From Amphiduros pacificus (lineage: Eukaryota; Annelida; Polychaeta; Phyllodocida; Hesionidae): a stretch of DNA of 64,000 nucleotides. The stretch lies in NCBI GenBank assembly GCA_949316495.1, contig OX439011.1, forward strand, positions 23,093,995-23,157,994. The letters run 5' to 3'. The translations under genes were made by a program, and so were the position numbers. The notes beneath the pieces were generated by a model. The model was not told the DNA's origin. It did no database searches and saw nothing but the letters and a program-made list of their open reading frames with translations. Positions 1 through 11,268 of this stretch are shown here, one piece after another; the first letter of the stretch is position 1; each line of letters starts with the position of its first letter.

Positions 1-116
1 GCTGCGTTTTTTAGGTGTGCTGATGGCTCTGCCCCATATCTATAACTCCCTATTATTAAAATAGGAGTAAGAGTAAGGCTTAGGAACATGGGCAATGAAT
101 AATAAACACAACACAT

Positions 117-1075
117 ATGGCATCAAACAAACAAAAAAGAGCTGAAATGGAAACAGACTTGAATAACGATTTGAACACAAATGAAACAAGATGGCCAAGA
201 TTTTTAATTATAGTTGAAAGCACGGATCCACTATGCACCATATATAAAATGTTTCCTTTTGAAATTGAAAAAGGTATTCAAGGAGTATATGGAAAGGTGA
301 AAAATCATAGTAAAATTAAATAATGTTTGACCACATTGTACTATTACTCATTATTTTAAATATGGGTTTCAGCAATATTATACAATGTAATTGTCAAGGA
401 TTTGAGGCAAACAGGCCAGAACTGGAGTTATTAGCCCAAAAATATAATGCATCGGTAATTTGTTTATAAGAAACTATATTTAAAGATAATTCCACAACAT
501 TGTGATTTATAATAAAGTTGGTTCAATTGACATTATGGACCGAGCATATGGCAGAGTTTCTATTGTTAAATCCTGTATACCCAAAAGTAAAGTAACATTA
601 AATACTAATTTACATGCTTCTGCAGTCAGGGTTACCCTGCATAATACATTAACAATATGTTCAATATATTTACCACCAAGTGAACCAATTAATATTGCAG
701 ATTTAAATAATTTGATAACCCAGCTACCATAACCATATATGCTAGTTGGTGACTTTATTGCTCACAACTATCTTTGGGGTGGCAGAAATAAAACTGATGC
801 CAAAGGATGTATTAATAGAAATTTTTTTAAATAATAATATTTGGTGCCTTTGGAATGATGAATCTTCAACATATTTACATCCTGCAACAGGCTCTTTAAC
901 ATCAATAGATATCTCCAGATGTACTCCCACATTTATATTTCGACTATTCTTGGGAGGAAGCTTTATGGGGTAGTGATTATTACCCCATTATTTTAGATAG
1001 CCATTTAACTCCACCAGACGAATGAATCCCCAAGTGGAAATTTTATAAAGTTGATTGGGCAAAATTTAAAACATT
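117..1075 (+). mobile_element. Remnant of an I/Nimb-type LINE (ORF1 start and endonuclease)
   Basis: At 117-323 a short frame contains WPRFLIIVESTDP, which resembles the start of ORF1 proteins of I/Nimb-clade LINEs. From about 367 the plus strand, in changing frames, reads like an apurinic-type endonuclease: IIQCNCQGFEANRPELELL, then ICSIYLPPSEP (about 655-690), LVGDF and LHPATGSLTSIDIS (about 740-920), and finally WKFYKVDWAKFKTF ending near 1075. The order of these blocks is that of an APE-type endonuclease. Stops and frame changes show that it is dead, and no reverse transcriptase follows. The clade is assigned from memory of these motifs, not from a search. Confidence 0.6.
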
Positions 1076-1214
1076 TTTTTTTCTTTTATTACTAACTAGA
1101 CAGAATTACAATAACATCACATGGACAATATTACAATAACACCACAGCATACTATGTGATAGAATAGAATATATTGATATAATCTAATTTTTCGCCCCCT
1201 GGTGTATAAAGAAC

Positions 1215-1350
1215 TAAAAGGCATTGTGATACCCCACTGAGCACAGGATTATAGTATTGTATGGGACACTATTGATTTCCACCATTCCCTCAATTGGATC
1301 ACAGGCTTTTTGGATTTTTGTACAAGTGACCTCATATTTGGGCAGAAATA
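1215..1350 (+). repeat. Copy of a dispersed repeat also present at 32985-33125
   Basis: This stretch (CTGAGCACAGGATT ... GGGACACTATT ... GGGCAGAAATATT) matches the reverse complement of 32985-33125 over about 130 bp, with many substitutions. In the other copy it lies just upstream of a coiled-coil/esterase ORF1-like frame, so it is probably the 5' part of a retroelement ORF1. The surrounding 1080-1765 holds no gene that I can see. Confidence 0.55.
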
Positions 1351-1764
1351 TTAATTAAGGTAAGGCTAGGTTACGTTTTGAAACACTGATTTTAAGGATT
1401 TGATGGCACAGATCAGAAGTATCCACACCTCAAGTTCATAAAAGTAAAATTGATAACTTTATACATGGAATAAAAATGATCTCATCCAAGCATTGGATAT
1501 TATGTGGTAAAAATAAACCTACAATACTAAAGAGTAGTCTACCTCCTCGTTATTCAATGAAATTATAATTTGATAACAAAGGTATTAATACCATTGATAT
1601 CAATATGTTACATTTCTTTAATAAATCAGTACCCAAAATATTCCTCCTTATTTAGAAAATAGTGAAGTTCCAATTGTCTTATAAAAATTCATGCGAGATC
1701 CGTAATGCCATTGTTAATTATAATGAAGTTTTAAACACACAGGCATAGCTCTCCATACTTTTGG

Positions 1765-1960
1765 TTGGTGAACTCTTCAGTTTTGGAGATTGTTAAAATT
1801 GATCAAAAGAATTTTCGATCACAGTTTCCACAATCCATGTCCAATCAGCATGTTGGACACATCATTGGAAAGCTCAAAAGTTTCCAATTCTGAAAAATGT
1901 ATTTTTTCAAAATAGTGGGCGGAGCTTAAATTCATTATGATTTTAGGCTCCGCCCCTTTT
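1765..1960. repeat. Dispersed repeat related to 41427-41525, with a GC-rich inverted repeat
   Basis: GGTGAACTCTTCAGT, then TGTCCAATCAGCATG and GAAAGCTCAA, appear in the same order at 41427-41525, so the two loci are diverged copies of one repeat. The 3' part has a short perfect inverted repeat, GGGCGGAGC at 1917-1925 and GCTCCGCCC at 1947-1955. Confidence 0.5.
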
Positions 1961-2099
1961 TTCAAATGCTTTTAACGCACTTAGTAATTGTCTGGTTAAT
2001 TTTTTTGAAATATCAAAATAACCTAGAGTTTTATGTAGTGTCAGAATATCATACGATTTTTTACTTTACTTGTACCGAGAAAAAAAGCAAAAGTAAATA

Positions 2100-5000
2100 A
2101 ATGAAGTTTTCTGGGGGGCAAGGGAAAACCAATGAAAGGAAATAATTACACAAAATGCATGTCAAAATGTTTTAATAATTATGCATGTAATATCTGTGAT
2201 GTCAATTATATTTATAAAGGTATGTACAAAACTAGTCTTATGGAATACCATAATAGCATGAAAGGTAGCCATGATAGAAACTTATCAAGTAAACTAGAAA
2301 GTTGCTGCGAAGATATATTATACAATCTTAAAATAAAAGATTTTACCATGCCAGAAAATGATTTTTTTGTTAGAAAACAAGAAGCCTTTAAAAATGTTTA
2401 TTTAAAAAAAAGGTATTCTCTTGCTCCCGCAGTCAAAAACAAAAACAAACATTTCTCAAATATAAAAATAAAAATTATTCTATACCATTTGAATATATGC
2501 ACACTGCTAAACATTGCCAGTATTTTACTACAAAAAGAGAAGTTTTTAAAAACACCTATATGCATTCAAATAGAATAGAAAAGAATATATATTGTAGAAA
2601 TATCAAAAAAGCAAAATATGGTGAACTTAAAATGTCATCAAAAGATAGAAATAAGCCTACCCCGCACATTAAAATGAACAAAGATCTAATTATTGCAACA
2701 GCCAATGTTCAAAGTATTGGAAATAAGACGGAACTGACAAAAAAGGATAGACAGATCGAAAGACTGAAAGGTGAAAATTTAAACCTAAAATACAAACGTC
2801 CCTTACAATATTACTATATTAAATTGAAACAAAAACAAACCCATAAACATAGTGATGCTGAAATTGTTAAGAAAAGCAATATAAACTCACTTAGCAGTAT
2901 GTATGCAAACAGTCATAGGAAAAATAAAGTCAATAATCATATTAAATACATACCTCAAAGAGAAGGGATTCCCCAAGTGGTCAATCTTAATGAAAAGCAT
3001 CTTAATGGCATAAATAACATACGAAACATAAGAAAAAACGGGAACCAATCAAGCGTCCTATCTAAATCACATGGTCTACATAACCCCGCCCATCACAGGA
3101 TGGTCTGTAATAGTAGAACGTGTCCCATAGCGCCGGTGAACAACATATTGCTCTCAAATCGGTTTGAATATCTTTCTGACAATAACAAGATTATGACACA
3201 TAACTTTTATCAAAATGAAAACGCTCTTTGTATTATTAATCGCCGCACCAAGTCTCAAAGCAATCGGACGTTAGCTCCGCCCTCCTGCAAGATGATTGGC
3301 CACCATGGGGGGCAATCTGCTGGGGGTGAAGAGAGATCCCCTCGAAATGACGTCATGGGGTCAATGGCCGGATTCCCCGCAGGAGGTTGCCTTAATGCTG
3401 GGGATAACTTGGATGAAATTAACTCAAATGGAAACTTAACTAGAAATAAAACAAATAGAAATGTTAAAAACCACTTGATTAAAAACAATATGCACATCAA
3501 AATAAATAAAGATTTAACTATGGCTACAGCCAACGTACAAAGCATAGGAAATAAGATAGAACTTCTTAATGTATACATAAATGAAAATAATATTGATCTA
3601 TTCTTCATTACTGAAACTTGGATGAATGAAGCAAACGAAAAAATTATTAGAGGTAAAATTAAAGAAAATAACTACGATATTGAACATGTACCGCGTACAC
3701 TAAGATCTGGAGGCGGCTTGGCTGTTATCTTTAGACCTGAAATTGACATAAAGAAAATTAATCACAGTCATAACTTATCAACCATGGAAATGATGGAAAT
3801 TAATATCAAAACCAAAAATAGAATATGCACTATTATTACTATTTATAGACCGGAACCTTCTGACAGAAATAAATACACCTACACAGAGTTTTTTGAAGAA
3901 TTTAGTGATATGCTAACCTACTATTCTACATATACACATGAAGTGCTTTTCGTTGGTGACTATAATTTTCATATGAATAAGCCAGAGAGGCCAAATGTAA
4001 TTAAATTTAATGATATCCTGGATTTATACAATTTACATAATCATGTTACGGAACCAACACATATACTAGGGAATACGCTTGATTTATTAATTACAAATAT
4101 AAACAGTAATTTAATCAAAGAACATAAGGTTGAAGAGAAAATATCCGATCATAGTATAATTAAGCTCACTTTAAATGTTCAGACTAAGACAAAGAACAAG
4201 AAAAAGGTATCATATAGAAATTACAAAAAAATGAACATAAAAAATTTTATTAGTGATGTTGAAGAAAAATTTAGTGAAAATAAATCCTATAATGAAAAGG
4301 ACCTCAATGAACTATTAAATGAATACAATAAATTAACAAGTATACTTGATAAACATGCCCCGATGGTGGAAAAAACCATAAATAATAGGAAACCAGCTCC
4401 TTGGTTATCTGATGAGATAAGGAATGAAAAAAGAAAACAGAGAAAACTGGAAAGAAAATATAATAAAACTGGTCTTTCTTCGGATAAAATGCAATTTCAA
4501 TTACAAAGAAATAAATATAACAATATCATTAGAGAGTCTAGAAACAGTTATTTCGCAGGGATAATAAATTCAAATAAATCGGATCCAAAGAAACTTTTTA
4601 GAATACTAAATAAACTACTACACACTAAAGAGGACACTCCCTTTCCCAGGCATACTGATAGTAAAGAGTTAGCATCGGAATTTAATAACTTTTTTCTAGA
4701 AAGAATCTCAAACCTTAGGGAAAATATGGACAAAAATGATAAAACTTCACGACCATTGATTGAGAAAGCCAGATTTAGTACTCATCTGGAAAAATTTGCG
4801 CTATTAGATGATGCAGAAGTAAAGAGGATAATCAAAGAATCAGCAAAGAAGTCATGTGAACTGGATCCCATCCCAACCTGGCTTCTGGCTGAGTGCATGG
4901 GTCCTCTACTACCACTAATAAAAGCAATTATAAATAAATCTATTTCAATGGGAAGCATGCCTGATGACCTAAAGATGGCCATCATTAGACCTTTAATTAA

Positions 5001-6421
5001 AAAGTTGGGCCTAGAATTGGTAAAGAAAAATTATAGACCGGTCTCAAATCTTCCTTATTTATCAAAATTAATAGAAAGGGCGGTTGCTACAAAATTCGTA
5101 GGTCACCTTATAAGAAATGATATTCAAGGAATATTTCAATCTGCATATAAAGAATTCCATAGCACTGAGACTGCATTGCTTAGGGTACAAAATGATATTT
5201 TAATGGATATTGATGATGGTAAAACAGTAATGCTGGTACTACTTGATTTATCAGCGGCATTTGATACTATTGATCATAATATACTATTAAACAGATTAGA
5301 AAGAAGATGTGGTATTAGGGGCACAGCTCTGCAGTGGTTCAAGTCATATCTATCAAATAGAAAACAATGTGTAACAATTGAGGGTAAGAGATCGGAAAAT
5401 ATGAATATTAGTTATGGAGTTCCTCAGGGCTCCGTTTTGGGACCCTTATTGTTCACAGCATATATGGAGCCTCTGTCTGACATTATTGGTAATTATGGTC
5501 TCAAACATCATATCTATGCTGATGATACACAGCTATACATTACAATTGATCCAAAATCTGAAGAAGCTAGAGGAAATTCTTAATAGAAAATAAAATGAAG
5601 ATAAATGATGGGAAAACAGAAATGCTTTTATGTGGTAAAAGCTGTGATTTCAGAAAAGACAATGTACCTAATGGAATCCTAGTAGGTGAAACTAATATCC
5701 CTAGATCAAATACAGTTAAGGATCTTGGGGTTATCCTAGATCAAGAATTATCGATGAAATCACAAATTAAAAAAATGTGTAAGAATGTTTTTTTTCATGT
5801 AAAAAATTTAGCACAGATCAGAAATTGTTTAGATGAAACTGCAAATACGCTTGCTCAGAAACTGCAAATACGCTTGCTCATGCTTTTGTTACTTCCCCTC
5901 TTGATTATGGAAATTCACTTCTGGCTGGTTTACCAAGGTGTGAATTAGCCAAATTGCAGAAATTGCAGAATGCTGCAGCAAGAGTGGTAGGTAAACTTAA
6001 AAAGAGGGATCATATTACGCAAAAACTTATGGACCTTCACTGGTTGCCTGTAGAGGCGCGGATTGACTTTAAAATATCTCTATTAACATGGAAGGTACAG
6101 AATGGCTTTGCCCCAAAATACCTTTCTCAATTATTAAATTGTAAAAAATCTGATTTGGGACTGAGATCTAATGAAAAAAATGAATATACAGTGCCCAAGA
6201 CTAATATGAAAACATATGGTGACAGGGCCTTCATGGTATATGCTCCAAGAAATTGGAATGCCCTGCCCCTTGAGGTGAAAAACTGTAAAACAGTGGACAC
6301 TTTCAAGAAAAAACTAAAGACGTTTTTATTCAGGAAGCATTATCTTGAGAAGCGCTTAGAGCAGACTTAGTCTGATATAGCGCTATATAAATCAATATTA
6401 TTATTATATTATTATTATTAT
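2100..6421 (+). mobile_element. CR1/L2-type LINE, nearly full length, 3' end (ATT)n
   Basis: The element runs from an upstream frame at 2132-2578 with paired cysteines (CMSKC, CNIC), through endonuclease and reverse transcriptase (2497-5583), to C-terminal pieces in two further frames (5595-5948, 5954-6370). It ends in GCGCTATATAAATCA followed by (ATT)n, the usual 3' end of CR1/L2-type LINEs. The 5' end is not defined; 2100 is approximate. Two other, 5'-truncated copies of the superfamily lie on the minus strand at 13279-15610 and 28423-29390. The copy at 28.4 kb is of the same subfamily; the 13.3-kb copy is clearly more distant. Confidence 0.85.
2497..5583 (+). CDS. LINE ORF2: endonuclease-reverse transcriptase (truncated)
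   Basis: The product copies element RNA into nicked genomic DNA (target-primed reverse transcription). Residues from about 340 form an APE-type endonuclease: TANVQSIGNK, FITETW (Glu), FVGDYNFHM (Asp and Asn) and ISDHSII, so the catalytic set is complete. The reverse transcriptase follows from about residue 820: [44 protein letters not shown] and the catalytic YADDTQLY box. The frame stops about 15 residues after YADD. Comparison with the copy at 28.9-29.4 kb suggests a deletion of about 50 bp plus a frame change there. The thumb and C-terminus continue at 5595-6370 in other frames. A 23-bp tandem duplication near 5835-5880 breaks that part again. The first 330 residues look like no known domain, apart from a duplicated endonuclease start at residues 57-80. 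The initiation codon is uncertain. Confidence 0.85.
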   Translation: MHTAKHCQYFTTKREVFKNTYMHSNRIEKNIYCRNIKKAKYGELKMSSKDRNKPTPHIKMNKDLIIATANVQSIGNKTELTKKDRQIERLKGENLNLKYKRPLQYYYIKLKQKQTHKHSDAEIVKKSNINSLSSMYANSHRKNKVNNHIKYIPQREGIPQVVNLNEKHLNGINNIRNIRKNGNQSSVLSKSHGLHNPAHHRMVCNSRTCPIAPVNNILLSNRFEYLSDNNKIMTHNFYQNENALCIINRRTKSQSNRTLAPPSCKMIGHHGGQSAGGEERSPRNDVMGSMAGFPAGGCLNAGDNLDEINSNGNLTRNKTNRNVKNHLIKNNMHIKINKDLTMATANVQSIGNKIELLNVYINENNIDLFFITETWMNEANEKIIRGKIKENNYDIEHVPRTLRSGGGLAVIFRPEIDIKKINHSHNLSTMEMMEINIKTKNRICTIITIYRPEPSDRNKYTYTEFFEEFSDMLTYYSTYTHEVLFVGDYNFHMNKPERPNVIKFNDILDLYNLHNHVTEPTHILGNTLDLLITNINSNLIKEHKVEEKISDHSIIKLTLNVQTKTKNKKKVSYRNYKKMNIKNFISDVEEKFSENKSYNEKDLNELLNEYNKLTSILDKHAPMVEKTINNRKPAPWLSDEIRNEKRKQRKLERKYNKTGLSSDKMQFQLQRNKYNNIIRESRNSYFAGIINSNKSDPKKLFRILNKLLHTKEDTPFPRHTDSKELASEFNNFFLERISNLRENMDKNDKTSRPLIEKARFSTHLEKFALLDDAEVKRIIKESAKKSCELDPIPTWLLAECMGPLLPLIKAIINKSISMGSMPDDLKMAIIRPLIKKLGLELVKKNYRPVSNLPYLSKLIERAVATKFVGHLIRNDIQGIFQSAYKEFHSTETALLRVQNDILMDIDDGKTVMLVLLDLSAAFDTIDHNILLNRLERRCGIRGTALQWFKSYLSNRKQCVTIEGKRSENMNISYGVPQGSVLGPLLFTAYMEPLSDIIGNYGLKHHIYADDTQLYITIDPKSEEARGNS

Positions 6422-6679
6422 TACTTTAAAAGTATTTTTTTTAATTTATTCATTATGTAAAATTATGCAAATTAGGTCATGTGATACAATTTTTGAAAAT
6501 AATTTTAAATCTGGAAAATTGTTAGGTTTTGATTGATGTATTACACATGTTGATAGGCCAATTATTTGAGAAATTATGATCATAAGTATTTAGAAACAGG
6601 TAGTATATCCTGAACATTGACAATCCTGGATGGAAGCATTGAGGGTTATCTGTGCATGTGTGAAAGGGTATTGGGTTGG

Positions 6680-6990
6680 GAAACATTCAACAAGCACCAT
6701 CATGTGAATGTAAGTCATGGTCATGTTAATATTGGTAATCTCAACAACATTGCCAATAATAACCATAGAAAATTAATTCAAAAGGGTCCCAAATATAGAG
6801 CAAAATGTCATCAACTGGTCTAAAAATAGGAAATTAATCTTTGATGCTGTGGGAAATATGCCAACAAATGGTGTAAAAGGGAAAGTGTTGAACCAGAGAA
6901 ATGCCATAAATGAAATAGAATGAAAATTAAAACACTGGCTAAAAGGACTGTACAACAACCAGACAATGTCCTTCAAAGTAGAGAGATAAA
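6680..6990 (+). mobile_element. Short Penelope-like element remnant
   Basis: The plus strand reads GHVNIGNLNNIANNNHRKLI followed by QKGPKYR, then, after a frame change, INWSKNRKLIFDAV. These resemble the N-terminal side of the reverse transcriptase of Penelope-like elements (pattern G-H-V-x-x-G-D/N-L ... L-R-x-L-I-x-K-G-P-x-Y/F-R). The piece is broken and lacks the catalytic core. The assignment rests on motif memory only. Confidence 0.4.
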
Positions 6991-8240
6991 ATCTTATTTA
7001 GAATAATTTCTTAATTCTGACATGGCTACATTGATATTTAGAGTTGCATTGGTCCAAGGAGGTGTTTCTGGAGATTGAAGTTTAATTTGATTTGGATTTA
7101 TATTTAAAAATTGTAAAGACTCTTTGATGCGAATACCAAAAAATGGTATTGTATTAGGTTTATTTTCAAAAAGGTCAATATAATTTGGATTAAATATGAT
7201 ATCATGTGCAGGATTTCCTGGACAGCAGCATACTGAAGGACAAGCTGTTCTCTTCTTAAATCAAGAGGCAACTAATATGCCTCAACTGCCAAGCTGTCTG
7301 CAGGCGATGTACAACATGCAAGACATAATCTTAAACCTTGATTTTAAATTGGATCAAGCATTTTAATATAAGATGGCTGAGCTGATCCATAGCACATACA
7401 TCTGTAATAGAGTTTGAACGTACCAGCACTCTGTATAATTGTTTTCTTAATTGGCACAGAAATATTGACAAGGACTTAAAAATAATACGGAATACAGTGT
7501 GCAAACAACATAACACGACCTTCTCTCACATAACCTTTATAAATTATGCAAAAAGGACCTCTTAGTTCAAAAAGTGCCTGTTATATATATTGTATGTGTA
7601 ACTAATATATTATAAATCATTTTGTTCAAATTTGTCTCGTAGTCTATTAGATTGTTTACATATGTATTGACTTTATAGTATGTCTCGTCATAAAGCATTG
7701 AATAAGGTGAATGGCTATTGTTATCATCTATATTGGTCATTAGTCACCATGCCACCAGACTGAAATATGTACATTAGACACATCCAATCCATTTGTCATC
7801 TTATTCTTAAAGAACTCCCACTTAAATCTCAATTTCCACTTAACTATGGTATCTGCTCCAGAACAAAAGGAGAACATTTTATTACTGTATTTACAACAGT
7901 TACCATGAATACCTCCATATCGATTTGAAACATATTTCATTAATAAAGTCATAATCGATTTTAAGAAAACCAGTTCTGATTTAGCTTTTATTGGCAACTA
8001 AATATTTCATTTTTTCTTGTTCCACTCCATCAGAGATACATCAGGCGATATGCCTTCCAATATATAGGTCATACTCTAGATTAAGCAAAAACATTTTCTT
8101 GTGAGTAAGGATTATTGTTTCAGGCAAATATTCATTAGAGTGGATAATTTAAGTGGATAATGCGTCCATCCAAAGTGCTGTAAGGGTCCATTAATACCGA
8201 CATAGGGCATTTAACATAAAAACCAAATCAAACTTTTACA
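6991..8240. other. No gene recognised
   Basis: Short open frames only (for example 7331-7516 and 7740-7997 on the minus strand). None shows a recognisable motif or splice pattern. The AT-rich sequence may include more retroelement debris that I cannot identify. Confidence 0.4.
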
Positions 8241-8244
8241 TTCT

Positions 8245-8575
8245 TAATATGTGACTGTCTCCCATCTAACTATAAACCCATCTCCCACCTCAATATGTGA
8301 CTGCCTCCCATCTAACTATGTACCCGGCTCCCATCTCAATGCGTGACTGTCTCCCATCTAACTATGTGACTGTCTCCCATCTAACTATGTACCCTTCTCC
8401 CATCTAAATATGTGACTGCCTCCCATCTTACTATGTATCCGTCTCCCACCTCAATATGTGACTGTCTCCCATCTAAATATGTACCTGTCTCCCATCTAAA
8501 TATGTGACTGCCTCCCATCTAACTATGTACCCGTCTCTCATCTAAATATGTGACTGCCTCCCATCTAACTACTCA
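8245..8575. repeat. Degenerate 23-bp minisatellite, type 1
   Basis: Tandem units of TATGTGACTGCCTCCCATCT plus 3 bases, about 14 copies with alternative GTACCC and GTGACT versions. The unit is clearly related to the adjoining array at 8576-9210. Confidence 0.85.
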
Positions 8576-9210
8576 TCTTACTTTGTGTCTGCTTCTCATT
8601 CCATCTTACTTTGTGCCTGCTTCTCATCTCACTTTGTACTTGCTTCTCATCTCACGTTGTGCCTGCTTCTCATCTCACTTTGTGCCTGCTTCTCATCTCA
8701 CGTTGTGCCTGCTTCTCATCTCACTTTGTGTCTGCTTCTCATCTCATCTCACTTTGTGTCTGCTTCTCACCTCATCTTACTTTGTGGCTGCTTCTCATCT
8801 CACATTGTGTCTGCTTCTCATCTCATCTCATCTCACTTTGTGCCTGCTTCTCATCTCATCTCTTTGTGCCTGCTTCTCATCTCACTTTGTGCCTGCTTCT
8901 CATCTCACTTTGTGCCTGCTTCTCATCTCATCTCACTTTGTGCCTGCATCTCATCTCACTTTGTGCCTGTTTCTCATCTTATCTCTTAGGGCCTGCTTCT
9001 CATCTCATCCTACTTTGTGTCTGATTCTCATCTCATCTTACTTTGTGCCTGCTTCTCATTTCACTTTATGCCTACTTCTCATCTTACTTTGTGCCTGCTT
9101 CTCATCTCATCTCAATTTGTGCCTACTTCTCATCTCACTTTATGCCTACTTCTCATCTCACTTTGTGCCTACTTCTCATCTCACTTTGTGCCTGCTTCTC
9201 ATCTACCTTT
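8576..9210. repeat. 23-bp minisatellite, type 2
   Basis: Tandem units of TTTGTGCCTGCTTCTCATCT plus CAC, about 27 copies with occasional extra CATCT pentamers. Because 23 is not a multiple of 3, all three plus frames stay open and produce 84- to 224-residue Leu/Cys/Ser-rich frames. I regard these as artefacts. Confidence 0.9.
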
Positions 9211-9800
9211 GTTCCTGTTCCTGATCGTCATGCCCGATTCTATATCGCCAATTACCGCAGTTGCACCATATCAGGACAATATTTTGTCAGGCCATGAAAT
9301 ACTCTGAAGATGGGATTTACATTGACCCAAAAGTAATATCAGAGCTTGCTTTTTATGCTACCTCAAAAGTACTCGAAACTTTATTTCTGTTAGAACACCA
9401 TGAAAATGCAATAGGGTGAACAGTGTTAATATGATATGTTTGTAAGACACAATCATTTTAAGTTCACCTAATCATAAATGCATAGCTGATAATGGGCTTC
9501 GTGATAAAGCTGATCAATTTTTAAGTATTAAGCATTTTAGGCACTAAAATGTCCACCTCAAGGCAGAAAAAAATGTTATTATATCAATTAAGTGGGCAGT
9601 GCAAAGGCACTGTTTTCTAACAGTGTGGACACATAAAGCATTCAGTCTGAAACATAACCAACCAATCAGAAAGCTCTGTATGGATTGAGATAGATGTAGG
9701 CGGTGTGCAGTGTCGTTTAGTGGTCTCATTTGAGAGGGAGCCCAGTTCAGCTAACAATTTCAGACTGAGGTAGAGAAGGCTCACAAAATCAGATTACAAT
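9211..9800. other. 5' flank of the LamG gene, no gene recognised
   Basis: No coding region is visible. The segment 9540-9800 directly precedes the LamG gene start and presumably holds its promoter and 5' UTR. I see no convincing TATA element at a fixed distance. Confidence 0.35.
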
Positions 9801-11029
9801 ATGTTGGGTGTCTTTGTGTTTATATTTGTTCAGTTCCTGTGGAAATACATTCCTTATATTCAGAGTTGCAAGGTTGAACGTCAATACGTTTCACCTCAGT
9901 CCTTAACTCAGTCCATAAACTATAAACGGGTTAACTGTCAACTGGAAAGCGTGACGTCTTCTGAAATGCAATGTGTAGCGCTTTGTCAATATGATGCCGT
10001 CCAGCTTTGTGGAGGATTAACATATAACCGTAGTAGTAAGGAATGCAAATTGTGTAGAAATGTCTGTGGAGGATCTTCACAATTATCATTGACTGATTTG
10101 ACTTTGCTAAGTCATGCTGATGAAGAAGGTAGTTATGTTTTATAAGCATTATTACATACAGTGAAAAAAACATTTTGTAGTAACTTATCCAGGGGCAGAT
10201 CCATGATTTTTCGCCCTTGGGGTTGGGGGACTCAAATTTGCTCTGAAAAAAGCAGGGAGGAGGGGTGCTCCAGTTCCCAAAAGCCCCCCTAGCCACATAC
10301 CCCCACGGGGCTTCAAGCCTCCAAAGTGCCCCCGCCTGGATCCACCACTGCTTCTCTGTGTATATGTTATGATTATGTTGTGTTAAGTGTATGATATAAT
10401 TGTCAGATGCAGCTTGGGTCTACCACATGGATGACAATATCTATGCGAACAATGGCCCTATTTCTGTGGTTCCCGGAATCAAATCCTCAGCCTGGTCTTT
10501 TGATGGCAAGACACAGTTTGTTAACCTTGGAAATCAGAGAGATGAATGCCTTGGCAACCCTGATCTTTGCACTAAGGGTTTTACAATTGCTGCCTGGTAC
10601 AATTTTGGGGACAAAGTTGACTCAGAAGGTTTATACTATTTCACGAATGGAGGACACACTGCGGTCTCCCATGGTCTTGTGTTGAGACAAACAACAAAGC
10701 AAGAGTTAAACGTGAGATTGACTCTATCCTCTGGCAAGGTTTGGGCAGTTGTAACACAAATGCCAGCTTTTCATATGTGGCACCATATTACCATAACATG
10801 GTCTTTAGATGATGGCATTTTTCTCTATGTTAATGGCTGTTTAGCCGGACAGCAAATGATCTTCGGAACCCAAACTACTGGTGTGTACCAAAATGATTTT
10901 TATTTTGGAAAGCCCAATAATCCCAATGCTGTATGTTGTTACGGTGAGTTCATCTTAGATGAGTTAAATGTATGGGAGAGGAAAATGTCTTCTGAATCAG
11001 TTTGGTATTTGTTCTCCACTATCATGTAA
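9801..11029 (+). CDS. Secreted PAN/apple-like plus LamG-like jellyroll protein (2 exons)
   Basis: Exon 1 is 9801-10128 and exon 2 is 10407-11029. The intron runs from donor GAAG/GTAGTT to acceptor TTGTCAG, and the split codon (G/AT, Asp) keeps the frame, giving about 316 residues. A hydrophobic start (MLGVFVFIFVQFLW) looks like a signal peptide. Exon 1 has eight cysteines after it, with the pattern QCVALCQY ... LCGGLTYN ... ECKLCRNVC, similar to PAN/apple domains. Exon 2 has the hallmarks of a LamG/concanavalin-like jellyroll: AWSFDGKTQFVNLG, FTIAAWYNF, WHHITITW, LYVNG and ILDELNVWERKMS. It is probably an extracellular lectin-like or adhesion protein; the ligand is unknown. An ATTAAA (11068) and an AATAAA (11397) lie downstream as possible poly(A) signals. 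The intron carries a MITE. Confidence 0.85.
10190..10350. mobile_element. hAT-like MITE in the LamG gene intron
   Basis: The 161-bp segment begins CAGGGGCAGATCCATG and ends CTGGATCCACCACTG, which is the reverse complement of CAGTGGTGGATCCAG. Such CAG-GG-GGATCCAG ends are typical of non-autonomous hAT elements. Flanks AACTTATC and CTTCTCTG are only partly alike, so the 8-bp target duplication is not clear. Confidence 0.65.
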
Positions 11030-11200
11030 TACTCATCCACCTATTTATTTGTCTGCTTTTTAACATCATTAAACATTTGCTAAATAGTCTCAAAAAACTA
11101 TCCATGAAAAGGTAACATCACTGTTCTTTTGAAAATGAGGATATTTACAAACCGAAGTCGATTTTGAATGTAAAGTGTCAATATTTTCCATTTAAGTTAC

Positions 11201-11268
<68 letters not shown>

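Noticed and set aside
3255-3608. 117-codon minus-strand frame opposite the LINE ORF
   Set aside because: Antisense shadow of the LINE open frame; no motif.
8550-9307. Leu/Cys-rich frames that look like membrane proteins
   Set aside because: Translations of the 23-bp minisatellite in three plus frames; the hydrophobic look is a composition effect.
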